From: Kamptonema formosum PCC 10802
Lineage (GTDB): Bacteria; Cyanobacteriota; Cyanobacteriia; Cyanobacteriales; Oscillatoriaceae
Assembly: GCF_000332335.1 (NCBI RefSeq)
Contig: NZ_KB235948.1
Span: forward strand, 4,884,281 to 4,944,608
Reading direction: 5' to 3'
Length of the DNA stretch: 60,328 nt
In this document: in pieces, positions 36,398 to 45,217 of the stretch
How positions within the stretch are numbered: position 1 is the first letter of the stretch
Layout: each line of letters opens with the position of its first letter
The notes under the pieces: model-generated
Seen by the model: only the letters and a program-made list of their open reading frames with translations
What the model was told of the DNA's origin: nothing
Database searches by the model: none
Program-made: the position numbers and the translations under genes

Positions 36398-37162
36398 ATG
36401 GCTTTGTGGGCAGTTGAAACAACTCCAGTAGAGCGGCGTCCTTACGCAACGGAAGAAGATTTGCAGGTGGTGATTCGGGCCGTTTACAAACAGGTGCTGG
36501 GCAACGATCATTTGATGGAATGCGACCGGCTGACCAGCGCGGAATCCTTGCTGCGCAATGGGGACATTACCGTCCGCCAATTCGTTGAGAGTGTGGCCAA
36601 ATCGGAGCTGTATCGCTCTCGGTTTTTTGAATCCGCTTCCCAGTACCGGTTCATCGAGCTCAACTTCAAGCACTTGCTGGGACGCGCTCCGGCAGACCAG
36701 TCGGAAATTTCTGAACACGTCAGCATCTACAGCGAGCAAGGCTACGAGGCGGAAATCAATTCCTACATCGATAGCGAAGAGTATCTCCAAAATTTTGGGG
36801 AAAACATTGTACCATACCCGCGCTCTGTACGCACGCAAGTCGGCATTAAAAATGTCGGGTTCAACCGGATGTTCTCCCTGATGCGGGGACCGGCAAGCAG
36901 TGACAGCGATAACCAGGCAAAGCTGATCCGGGAGGTGGCGGCAAATCTGCCCACCAAAATCACCCCTCCTGTTTCTGGGAGCGGAGCCTACTACGGCAAC
37001 ACCGGCAAGCGCTTCCGCATCGCGGTTTCTAAGCCAGGTGCCGGCCCTCGCGTGAAGCGCAGCAACGTGACATACGAGGTGGGCTACGACCAGCTGTCTC
37101 AGAAAATTCAGAGCATTCACAAGACGGGCGGCCAGATTGTCAGCATTACTGAGGTAGCCTAG
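36398..37162 (+). CDS. cpeD: phycoerythrin-associated rod linker CpeD
   Basis: A 254-residue linker with the same architecture as Cpe[81 protein letters not shown], and a C-terminal CpcD domain ([20 protein letters not shown]). The length fits Fremyella CpeD (about 249). ATG 36398 has AGGAGA at 36385-36390 with ideal spacing; an ATG at 36392 is too close. Confidence 0.9.
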   Translation: MALWAVETTPVERRPYATEEDLQVVIRAVYKQVLGNDHLMECDRLTSAESLLRNGDITVRQFVESVAKSELYRSRFFESASQYRFIELNFKHLLGRAPADQSEISEHVSIYSEQGYEAEINSYIDSEEYLQNFGENIVPYPRSVRTQVGIKNVGFNRMFSLMRGPASSDSDNQAKLIREVAANLPTKITPPVSGSGAYYGNTGKRFRIAVSKPGAGPRVKRSNVTYEVGYDQLSQKIQSIHKTGGQIVSITEVA

Positions 37163-37167
37163 AAAAA

Positions 37168-37241
37168 GGACGAGTTATGAGTTATGAATTATCAGTTATG
37201 AGTTATCAAAACTCGTAACTCATAACTCAAAACTCATAACT
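37168..37241 (+). repeat. heptamer inverted repeat (GAGTTAT/ATAACTC) between cpeD and the CpcD-domain gene
   Basis: Left arm of GAGTTATGAGTTATGAATTA type and right arm TAACTCATAACTCAAAACTC can fold into a stem of more than 25 bp. It ends 23 bp before ATG 37265, just ahead of the GAGGAG ribosome site. Confidence 0.8.
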
Positions 37242-37264
37242 CTGTAAATTCGAGGAGCTTTTCT

Positions 37265-38203
37265 ATGTTGGGTCTGAGAACCACCGGCGTTACAGGCGTG
37301 AGCGACTACGAGAACCGGACTGTGGCGATTGAAGTGACGGGGCTGTGCGGTCAAAATCTAATGCGCCACAGCCACTATACGGTCAAAGTTCCTTGCAGCC
37401 GCCTGTCTGACGCCATGCAGCGCATCAGCCGCATGGGTGGCAAGGTGGCAAGTGTGACCCTGCTGTCGCACTCTGCCGCTCTGGAGGCTCTTGAACACGC
37501 GCCGGTTCTGGAAGAGGCACCGGCAATGCCCCACAGCATTGATGCCGGCACCCCTTCCGCCCCTCTCCAAGAGCAAGTGGAAGCCCCAACGCCAGAAAAC
37601 GGCACCGCTGCGGTTCATCTGGCTGAACGCTCACCGGCGACTGTTGCGCCCATTGAGCCGGTGGAAGCCTTGGTGTCGGATGCAGAGCCATTGATGGAAG
37701 GGGCGGCGCAACAGGAAGCCGCACCGGCAGAGGTGGCGGAAGCTGGCGCACCGGCAACTGAGCCGGTAGCAGCGCCGGCGGTGTCGGAGCTTAAGCCATT
37801 GATGGAAGGGGCGGCGCAACAGGAAGCCGCAGCGGCAGAGGTGGCGGAAGCTGGCGCACCGGCAATTGAGCCGGTGGCAGCGCCGGTGTCGGAGCAAGAG
37901 CCATTGATAGAAGGGGCGGCGCAACAGGAAGCCGCAGCGGCAATTGAGCCCGAAGCGAGCGCACCGGCAATTGAGCCGGTGGCAGCGCCGGTGGCAGCGC
38001 CGGTGTCACCGACGGTGTCCGATCCTGACTCAGGCGCTGCCAAGATTGCTGAACTCGCTCCAGAAGAGTCCGCCGCACCAGAGCCGAAAACGACTGCCAA
38101 GAAAACAGCCAAAGGCAAAAGCAGCACGCTCTCAACCAAGACCAAAAAAACTTCCAAAAACACTGGGAGCAAAAAAGGGCGCAAATCTAAGTCCAGTGAC
38201 TGA
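37265..38203 (+). CDS. CpcD-domain protein with Ala/Pro/Glu repeats and Lys-rich tail (cpeE position)
   Basis: A 312-residue protein. Residues 1-72 are a CpcD capping-linker domain (SDYENRTVAIEVTGLCGQNL, VPCSRLSDAMQRIS, GGKVASVTLLS). Residues ~75-270 are low complexity with three copies of a ~36-residue unit (LMEGAAQQEA, VAEAGAPATEPVAAP). The last ~40 residues are Lys/Ser/Thr-rich (KKTAKGKSST, SKKGRKSKSSD). It occupies the place of cpeE in cpeCDESTR operons, but CpeE is a ~250-residue PBS-linker protein and that domain is absent. It may cap PE rods with an extended basic arm. GAGGAG lies 7 nt before the ATG. Confidence 0.85.
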   Translation: MLGLRTTGVTGVSDYENRTVAIEVTGLCGQNLMRHSHYTVKVPCSRLSDAMQRISRMGGKVASVTLLSHSAALEALEHAPVLEEAPAMPHSIDAGTPSAPLQEQVEAPTPENGTAAVHLAERSPATVAPIEPVEALVSDAEPLMEGAAQQEAAPAEVAEAGAPATEPVAAPAVSELKPLMEGAAQQEAAAAEVAEAGAPAIEPVAAPVSEQEPLIEGAAQQEAAAAIEPEASAPAIEPVAAPVAAPVSPTVSDPDSGAAKIAELAPEESAAPEPKTTAKKTAKGKSSTLSTKTKKTSKNTGSKKGRKSKSSD

Positions 38204-38218
38204 CAGGCGATACTTGCT

Positions 38219-38803
38219 GTGACAATAAACATTTCTCAATTCGTGGAGCTTTCGATAGGCCGGTGGCGCTCGCAGCGCAGCGGCCACAATCTGGCTTTCA
38301 GCCACTTTGAAGAAGTGCGGTCAACGATTGATATTGAACCGCTAACCCCTGACGACCCACGTGTGCTTGACTTGTGCCGGTCTTGTGAGGTTGACCCGCA
38401 AACCATCACAAGTCCTTTTCGCATGAGCTGGGAGGGTGAGTCAGACTGGAACGAGGACGAAAAGCTTTCCGGAAGCTGCGTGCTAGTTCCGGTTCCCGAT
38501 CCGGAAACTCCGGGGAAAGGCAAATTGCTGCGAGAGCAGGGATACGCTGAAACGATGCCGGCGATTGGCGACTACCAGCTGACGGAGGATGGCACTTTTA
38601 TTTTGCTGACTGCTTATCAGCGGGCGACAGCTGAGGAGCGGATTTGGTTTGCGACGCCGAATTTGCGGTTGCGGGTGTCCCTGATCAAAACCAGTGACGG
38701 GACCGGCGTGGTAACGTCTTCGTTTTCCTCAGAAATTCGCTCCCTGTCGCGGACTGCAAGTGAGGGATATAATGAAAAAGTGACGTCTGAAGTCGGTCCG
38801 TAA
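38219..38803 (+). CDS. cpeS: phycoerythrin bilin lyase CpeS
   Basis: A 194-residue CpcS/CpeS-I lyase with a GTG start 15 bp after the previous stop. It contains MTINISQFVELSIGRWRSQR, SGSCVLVPVPDPETPGKGKL, LREQGYAETMPAIGDYQL, IWFATPNLRLRVSL and FSSEIRSLSR. CpeS attaches phycoerythrobilin to Cys82 of beta-PE. Its place after the linkers matches the cpeCDESTR operon. Confidence 0.9.
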   Translation: MTINISQFVELSIGRWRSQRSGHNLAFSHFEEVRSTIDIEPLTPDDPRVLDLCRSCEVDPQTITSPFRMSWEGESDWNEDEKLSGSCVLVPVPDPETPGKGKLLREQGYAETMPAIGDYQLTEDGTFILLTAYQRATAEERIWFATPNLRLRVSLIKTSDGTGVVTSSFSSEIRSLSRTASEGYNEKVTSEVGP

Positions 38804-39020
38804 TCGCTGATTTCTCAAGAACAAGCGCTCGCCACAAGAAACCGGGTTTCTTGTGCGGGTGGTTCTGGACAAATGAGCGAAGAAACCGGGGGTCTTTAAG
38901 AAAGCCGGTTGCTAATCAAGTTTCTGGCCACCGGCTTAACGGTGACTTGAGAAATCAGTGAGAATCTGCAGCTAGCGGGTAAAGAAGCCAATCAAAAGGT
39001 TTTGACCGGAGAGTTAAAGT

Positions 39021-39056
39021 ATGGCGAACGCACAGCACACCTATGAAATCGAATGA
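39021..39056 (+). other. 11-codon upstream ORF overlapping the cpeT start
   Basis: ATG 39021, preceded by GGAGAG, encodes MANAQHTYEIE and stops at 39054-39056, overlapping ATG 39043 of cpeT in another frame. cpeT itself has no Shine-Dalgarno in the right place, so its translation could be coupled to this mini-ORF. Alternatively a frameshift has separated the true start. Confidence 0.45.
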
Positions 39057-39645
39057 CTTAATCGACCTGGCCCGCTGGATGGCGGGGGATTTTAGCAACC
39101 AAAAGCAGGCGTTTGCCAACTCGCAACTCTACGCCCACATTCGGATTTTTTTTCGCCCGCTCCCGTTTGAGTTCTTTTCTGGCATCGGTTTTTATTCCGA
39201 GCAAGCCTACGACTACGATCTCTGGAGTCCCTACCGGCAGGGCGTCCACCGGCTGGTGGATATGGGCGACTGCATTTATGTGGAGAATTACGGTTTGAAA
39301 GACCCCGTACTGTATGCCGGTGCGGGGCGAGAACCGGACATCCTCAAGACAATTACCCCCGACTGCACGCAGCGCCGGCTTCACTGCTCAATGGTTTTCC
39401 GGCGAGAGGGCGACCTGTTTCGAGGGTCTGTTGAGCCGGGGTGCCGGTGTTTGATTCCTCGCAACGGTCGGCAGACTTATCTCGTGAGTGAGGTGGAGCT
39501 GACGGAGGACACTTGGGTGAGCTTAGACCGGGGCTTTGATGTGAGCACTCACGAGCATGTTTGGGGGTCAAAAGAAGGCCCTTTGCGGTTTGAGAAACGG
39601 GAAAGTTTTGCCGGAGAACTGCCGGCTGTAAGTTTATCGCTCTGA
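39043..39645 (+). CDS. cpeT: phycoerythrin bilin lyase CpeT
   Basis: A 200-residue protein of the CpcT/CpeT family: LIDLARWMAGDFSNQKQAF, AHIRIFFRPLPFEFFSG, GFYSEQAYDYDLWSPYRQGV, and TYLVSEVELTEDTWVSLDRG. T-type lyases ligate a bilin to the Cys165/Cys153 position of beta subunits; here the target would be Cys158 of CpeB. Its length and the order S-T-R fit the Fremyella operon. Confidence 0.9.
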   Translation: MKSNDLIDLARWMAGDFSNQKQAFANSQLYAHIRIFFRPLPFEFFSGIGFYSEQAYDYDLWSPYRQGVHRLVDMGDCIYVENYGLKDPVLYAGAGREPDILKTITPDCTQRRLHCSMVFRREGDLFRGSVEPGCRCLIPRNGRQTYLVSEVELTEDTWVSLDRGFDVSTHEHVWGSKEGPLRFEKRESFAGELPAVSLSL

Positions 39646-39700
39646 GCGAGTGTCAAGTGGGACGAAATGGAAATGTCTGTGCTAACTGCAGCCAAAAAAA

Positions 39701-40030
39701 ATGTTGCCACCAGAAGCTCGCAAAAAACTGCAATGCTGGATACGGAGCCGGCATTTGATCTGTTCCGGAAATTTCTTTATCTTCGAGACGGTAGAGTATT
39801 CAGCCGTTGAGAGATTTACTGAGTGCGTCACCTGTTTAGGAGGCGCTTTAATCTGCGTCAATCCGCTAAAAAAAATTTGGATAGGGAATCACCGGCAGGT
39901 GATTCTCTATCAGGCAAAAGCCAGTTTACATACGCCGGGGCACGATTTGAAACAATACTGGATAAAATACGGCGGTTTTTACACCAAATTTGATGACCGC
40001 TGCTCTCGGGAAAACTTCCGCAACCACTGA
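39701..40030 (+). CDS. cpeR: phycoerythrin operon activator CpeR
   Basis: A 109-residue protein: MLPPEARKKLQCWIRSRHLI, FIFETVEYSAVERFTECVTC, NPLKKIWIGNHRQVILYQAK, SLHTPGHDLKQYWIKYG. As I recall, it closely matches CpeR, the last gene of the Fremyella operon, needed for expression of cpeBA in green light. Its mechanism is not a classical HTH. Its stop is 42 bp from the stop of convergent cpeZ. Placed here it would link linker-operon expression to the facing cpeBAYZ operon. Confidence 0.88.
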   Translation: MLPPEARKKLQCWIRSRHLICSGNFFIFETVEYSAVERFTECVTCLGGALICVNPLKKIWIGNHRQVILYQAKASLHTPGHDLKQYWIKYGGFYTKFDDRCSRENFRNH

Positions 40031-40071
40031 TGGGTGTGGGGTGCGCTCCTTGAGGGAACTCACCCAACTTC

Positions 40072-40917
40072 TCAGCCCCGCCCGCGCTTCGCAGCGGCGG
40101 CAGCATTCATCTGAGTCACTTGTTCGAGACGTGACAGGGCGCTTTGGGCGGATTCGCGGATGTAGGGATCGGCGTCTTGATTTTGGGCCAAACTGGAAAG
40201 CGCCTCAGCAGCTTTCGGGTCGCTAATTGACCCTAATGCGCTAACCGCCGCGACTTGCAAGGCAATATCGTCGATGTGCAGCGCTTCCAGCAGGATATCT
40301 GCTGCCGGCGCTCCCACCGTGCTGAGTGCGCCTACTGTCGCCAGTTTAACCACCGGGTCCGGATCGCGCAGGGCTTTTTGCAGAGCCTGCAAACCGGCTT
40401 CTGGGAAGCTCTCTTCCGAGAAGTTGAGCGCAATCGCCGCCAGCGCTTTGGCACAGCTGGCTCGCACTGTGGCACTCTCATTCCCAACCAGTTGCTGCGC
40501 CAGCACCGGCACGGCATCTAGCCCAATGACGCCCAGCGTCTGAACCGCCGCTCGCCGGTAAACCACATCTTCATTTGACAAAATAGCCATCAGCTGGGGA
40601 ATCGTCTGTGCTGTGCGCTCCTCGGCAATCTGGCGCATCGCTCTCTCCCGCAGTTTGGGATTCTGGTGTTTCAGCTGCGGATAGGCATCCGCTGTTGCTT
40701 GCGAGGGTTTAGTTACAGCTATTGAGATTACATTAATACTAACTATTTTGCCGCCTGTCCGGTGAATGTGCTGAATCGCTTGGGAGAGGCGGCTGTAAGG
40801 CACTCTCACCGCATACTTGCTTTTGCGCATTACATTTTGACGCCGCACGCCGGTGACTTCAATCACCACCGTGCGGCTGCTGTAATCGCTGAGATTTTTA
40901 TCCGCAGTCAGAGTCAT
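40072..40917 (-). CDS. cpeZ: CpeZ bilin lyase/chaperone with an N-terminal CpcD linker domain
   Basis: A 281-residue protein. Residues ~8-65 are a CpcD domain (SDYSSRTVVIEVTGVRRQNV, VPYSRLSQAIQHIHRTGGKI). From ~75 it is CpeZ of the E/F clan: YPQLKHQNPKLRERAMRQIA, VVYRRAAVQTLGVIGLDAVP, RASCAKALAAIALNF, SDPKAAEALSSLA, DPYIRESAQSALSRLEQV, with five or so HEAT repeats. CpeZ as known from Fremyella is about 205 residues and lacks the linker domain. CpeZ works with CpeY on alpha-PE Cys82. ATG 40917 was chosen; upstream codons only translate a ~15-bp repeat. Confidence 0.9.
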   Translation of the reverse strand: MTLTADKNLSDYSSRTVVIEVTGVRRQNVMRKSKYAVRVPYSRLSQAIQHIHRTGGKIVSINVISIAVTKPSQATADAYPQLKHQNPKLRERAMRQIAEERTAQTIPQLMAILSNEDVVYRRAAVQTLGVIGLDAVPVLAQQLVGNESATVRASCAKALAAIALNFSEESFPEAGLQALQKALRDPDPVVKLATVGALSTVGAPAADILLEALHIDDIALQVAAVSALGSISDPKAAEALSSLAQNQDADPYIRESAQSALSRLEQVTQMNAAAAAKRGRG

Positions 40918-40957
40918 TTTGGATTTTGGATGCAAGGATTTTGGATGCAAGGATTTT
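40918..40957 (-). repeat. GGATTTT-derived repeat at the cpeZ start
   Basis: On the plus strand, GGATTTTGGATGCAAGGATT followed by TTGGATGCAAGGATTTTA: two copies of a 15-bp unit built on GGATTTT. It lies exactly in front of the cpeZ start codon. Confidence 0.7.
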
Positions 40958-41107
40958 ATAGCAATAGACAGCTCAGGAATGGACAAGGCATCTCACGTCG
41001 CAGTAGGTAGAGGGACAGGCGAGACGCAATTCCTACATCTTAACCTAAAGTACATGGTCTGAGGGAACGCAATTCCTACGTTCGCGCCCTAAGAGGCTAC
41101 TGCTATA
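40957..41107 (-). mobile_element. diverged TATAGCA-ended element between cpeY and cpeZ
   Basis: A 151-bp stretch bounded by TATAGCAATAGACAGCTCAG and, inverted, CCCTAAGAGGCTACTGCTATA-type sequence. The ends resemble the TATAGCAGT MITE family, but the interior holds two copies of ACGCAATTCCTAC instead. Probably an old or third form of the family. Confidence 0.55.
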
Positions 41108-41223
41108 AAGCCGGCTCTCTAGGGGTTTTTGAGATTCAACTTAACATTGCCAGATTTGAGGGCGAGTCGGAGCCTCCCGGAAGGCATTCCGGGAGGCTCC
41201 GGAACGAGTTTTAAACTGCTGGC

Positions 41224-42507
41224 TCACCCTGCAGCTACAGGAAAGCGAGTGGCTCTCGCCCGCACCAGCCAATCTGAGTCGCCGGCGCACTGCTGGTTTC
41301 CGCTGCTGTCCCCCAACTGCTCTAGCGCCATCAAACAAGCGTATTTCAATTCCCAGATGCTGGTTTCCAGACCGGCTTTTAACTCCGGAATTGCCCGCTT
41401 GTCGCCTAAATTTCCCAGGGCGATTGCCGCACCGGCTCGCGATTTTTGAAATTGCGGTCGCCGGTTGTGCAGGGCTTCTGCCAGCAGGTCGTAGGCCGGC
41501 GCGTATTTCAGCCAGCCGAGCAGTTTCACGACATGGTAGTGAGCGCCGTAATCGTTGTGCGCCCTGTCCGCAAAAGTGGCCAGCAGTGCTGCCGGTGCGG
41601 TGTCCCGATACAGATCCAGCAGGGTCTGAGTTGCCAAATAGCAGCGCCCAAAATCAGTTTGGTACAGCTCGTTAATGGCAAATTCCAGGGTGGGCGGCTG
41701 GTCGTATTCATGCACGAGCTGCAGGTCTTCCGGGTGGTCGCGAATCACCCGGTCGAGAACCGGCTCAACTTGAGCAAATGTTAGATGCCCCGCCGGCACG
41801 CCGGTATCGGCTAAGTGGCGAATTCCCCGCAGCCGAAACACCACGGAAACGGGACAGGTGGCAATCTTCCCAATGGCGGCATAATATTTAGCGTCCATCA
41901 GGTCTTGGATGGCAGACCGGCGGGCGTTAACATTCGGGTGGTGGAGAAATTCTACCACGCGCTCCATGCCGGTGGGGTCGCCTGTCAGCTGGCACACAGC
42001 GGCGATCGCCGCACCGGCGATTGCCGGATCGTCATCTGAGGTAAATCTAGCAATCTGCCCCACAGCCTGCTGGGCGTTTAGTTTTGCCAGCACCTGAATA
42101 ATCAGCCGGTAGGTTTGCCCCGGTTTTTCCAGCTGCTGGGCAATTTCCTCCAGTATTTCTGGGTCGGAGCTGCCAATTTCTCCTATCGCCCACACGGCAT
42201 TTTCTACTGTGTAACCGTCCGCATCGGCTAAACATGACCGAATTGCTTGAAGCGCCTGAGATGCCTTGAGCCGGCCCAGCGTTTCCAGGGCTTTGCGCCG
42301 AGCGATCCGGTGTTCCAAAACCGGATTTTGGTCTTTGACTGTGGCGATCAGGGCGCTGATCGATCGCTCTGTAGGAAAATTCACCAAATGGGAAGCGGCA
42401 ATGTAGCGCTCTGATTTATCTTCCAGTTCTTCTAAAGGTACTGTTAGGATTTCGATTGCCCGCTCTTCTGTCAGTCCAGGAAATATATTTGAAAACCGAT
42501 TGTCCAT
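41224..42507 (-). CDS. cpeY: phycoerythrobilin lyase CpeY
   Basis: A 427-residue HEAT-repeat protein of the CpcE/CpeY family. It shows LTEERAIEILTVPLEELEDK at the N-terminus and repeats such as RRKALETLGRLKASQALQAI, VENAVWAIGEIGSSDPEILE, MDAKYYAAIGKIATCPVSVV and KYACLMALEQLGDSSG. CpeY attaches phycoerythrobilin to Cys82 of alpha-PE; CpeZ helps. Order cpeB-cpeA-cpeY-cpeZ on one strand is conserved in PE-containing cyanobacteria. Confidence 0.92.
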   Translation of the reverse strand: MDNRFSNIFPGLTEERAIEILTVPLEELEDKSERYIAASHLVNFPTERSISALIATVKDQNPVLEHRIARRKALETLGRLKASQALQAIRSCLADADGYTVENAVWAIGEIGSSDPEILEEIAQQLEKPGQTYRLIIQVLAKLNAQQAVGQIARFTSDDDPAIAGAAIAAVCQLTGDPTGMERVVEFLHHPNVNARRSAIQDLMDAKYYAAIGKIATCPVSVVFRLRGIRHLADTGVPAGHLTFAQVEPVLDRVIRDHPEDLQLVHEYDQPPTLEFAINELYQTDFGRCYLATQTLLDLYRDTAPAALLATFADRAHNDYGAHYHVVKLLGWLKYAPAYDLLAEALHNRRPQFQKSRAGAAIALGNLGDKRAIPELKAGLETSIWELKYACLMALEQLGDSSGNQQCAGDSDWLVRARATRFPVAAG

Positions 42508-42543
42508 AAATACGGCTGAGCGCTAACCAAACAAAATGCTGAG

Positions 42544-42598
42544 AGGACTCTTGGCATATAACTTTACCTTTGCAGGCATTGCTATGTGCTAAGAGTCC
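42544..42598 (-). terminator. intercistronic hairpin between cpeA and cpeY
   Basis: On the minus strand GGACTCTTAGCA and TGCCAAGAGTCC pair over 12 bp with one mismatch around a ~31-nt loop; no T-run follows. It is placed to protect or partly terminate the abundant cpeBA message while letting some transcription reach cpeYZ. Confidence 0.65.
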
Positions 42599-42653
42599 CC
42601 CGAGACTAGGAGTTTAGTGCCGAATTAATTGCCAGCGATGCCGGCAAAATTAA

Positions 42654-43190
<537 letters not shown>

Positions 43191-43303
43191 TTATTGAACA
43201 CTTTTCGGTTTCAAGGTTTGAAAGCTTTGCCCTGTTGGGGGTTGGCGCTTTTCAGGGCTGCCAGCTCGCTCTCGGGCGCTTTTCAACCCGCCCACCTGTC
43301 TGA

Positions 43304-43837
<534 letters not shown>

Positions 43838-44285
43838 TCAGTTTTCCTTCCCAATTTACAGTTGTTCTGCTTTGGCAGGCCAGTTTCACCTGCCACTATC
43901 GAACATAAGCGATGGCGAACGGCACCGTCTCATTTCTGAGAAACAAAGTAACAATCTTTAACATTTGCCCGGTTCCGGGGGTGGGGGGTGGGGGGGGTTG
44001 AGGGCCTCAAAAGGGCGCTGCCGGTGGAATTTATCCGCCTTCCCGCAGCCCTCAACCCCTTCAGGAAGCCCCAAGAGCCCCTCTGTCGCCCTCGCCTCTC
44101 GCCTTGCAGGGGCAGGTTTTTCGTTGGCTTGGGGGGTGAATCAAGCCGGACTGCATGTCTGTAAGCTCTCTCCCGCTCCCGGAACGCCCCCGCTCCCCTG
44201 CCTGAAAACAGGCCAGATCTAAAAAACCCACCCCCTCTTGCCGCCTCTCACCCCCCAACCCCTACCCGAAAGCGGGCCTTGTTTG
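43838..44285. promoter_or_regulatory. divergent region between cpeB and the GbsR-type regulator
   Basis: A 448-bp region that must hold the cpeBA promoter. The part near cpeB is AT-rich for its surroundings (TTTACAGTTGTTCTGCTTTG on the plus strand); no defined operator was recognised. C-rich, MITE-like sequence occupies 43975-44275. Confidence 0.4.
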
Positions 44286-44864
44286 ATGAGTTCATTAAAG
44301 ACTGAACGTTCAAAAGGTGCTAATCTAGATATAGATGTACATAAATGGCCATTTGAAGTGAGTCTGGACTCTGAGCGCCGGCAAATTGAGGTCAAGGGCT
44401 TTATCGAGGAGGTCGGTCTGCTGTTCGAGTTCACGGGCTTGCCGCGAATGGCAGGGCGCATCATGGGCTGGCTGCTGATTTGTGACCCGCCGCACCAGTC
44501 CACCGGCTCCCTGGCGGAGGTGCTGCAGGCGAGCAAAGGCTCTATCAGCACGATGACTCGGCTCCTGATTCAAGCCGGCATGGTGGAGCGTACCGGCATT
44601 CCCGGGGAGCGCCGCGACTATTTCCGCATCACGCTAGGCACCTGGTCGGTGCTGATCGGGCAGCGACAGGCACAGATTGCAGCGGTTCGCCAGCTGGCGG
44701 AACACGGGCTGGAGCTTCTGGCTGGGGAAGACTGCCACCGGCAGGCTCGCTTGCGAGAGATGCGGGACTTTCACGCTTTTTTTGAGCGGGAGCTGCCGGT
44801 GCTGATCGAGCGCTGGGAGCTGGAGCGCCCGGACAAAGAGGGGCGTCGTGTTGAGGGAGGCTAG
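44286..44864 (+). CDS. GbsR/MarR-family transcriptional regulator
   Basis: A 192-residue winged-helix protein. GLPRMAGRIMGWLLICDP and SLAEVLQASKGSISTMTRLL form the helix-turn-helix, then QAGMVERTGIPGERRDYF is the wing; a helical dimerisation region follows. GbsR-like regulators respond to small ligands and often sit beside efflux or osmolyte genes. It precedes the HlyD-MacB-LolD operon on the same strand by 353 bp and probably controls it. ATG 44286 gives MSSLKTERSKG; an upstream in-frame start lies in C-rich repeat. Confidence 0.85.
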   Translation: MSSLKTERSKGANLDIDVHKWPFEVSLDSERRQIEVKGFIEEVGLLFEFTGLPRMAGRIMGWLLICDPPHQSTGSLAEVLQASKGSISTMTRLLIQAGMVERTGIPGERRDYFRITLGTWSVLIGQRQAQIAAVRQLAEHGLELLAGEDCHRQARLREMRDFHAFFERELPVLIERWELERPDKEGRRVEGG

Positions 44865-45217
44865 CCAGCATTCAAGGTGTGGGGGCGCGGCAGGTGCCGG
44901 TCCCCACACCGGCTCGCTCGGGTTTGGGCGGGAGGGGTTAGCGGTAAAACCTGGCTTGTGGGGATAGCCGCCTCGTAAATTCTACCCCAGAGCGCTGAAA
45001 AATAAAATAGGGCAGCGTTTTCCAGCTCGCCGCACGCACAAGCTTTGGGCCAGACCGGCGCTCCGCGCGGGCGGCTTGAATTATACAAATCGTTACAATA
45101 AAAGTGAAGCCCAGCCAGTGCAAGGTCGCGGATTTCCGGAAAATAGCCCCGCAGTCTGATTGTGCAGTCTCAGTGCTGCAGCGTTTTAATCACCCCTAAG
45201 ACACACTCTTATATTTA
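44865..45217. other. spacer upstream of the efflux operon
   Basis: No gene is visible. A TTATACAAATCGTTACAATA stretch at about 45079-45099 is the best AT-rich promoter candidate before hlyD. Confidence 0.4.

Noticed and set aside
37265-38203. CpeE rod linker
   Set aside because: It is in the right operon position, but the PBS-linker domain is absent; only a CpcD domain is present.
37615-38232. 205-codon minus-strand frame rich in Ser/Ala/Gly
   Set aside because: It mirrors the Ala/Pro/Glu repeats of the plus-strand CpcD-domain protein.
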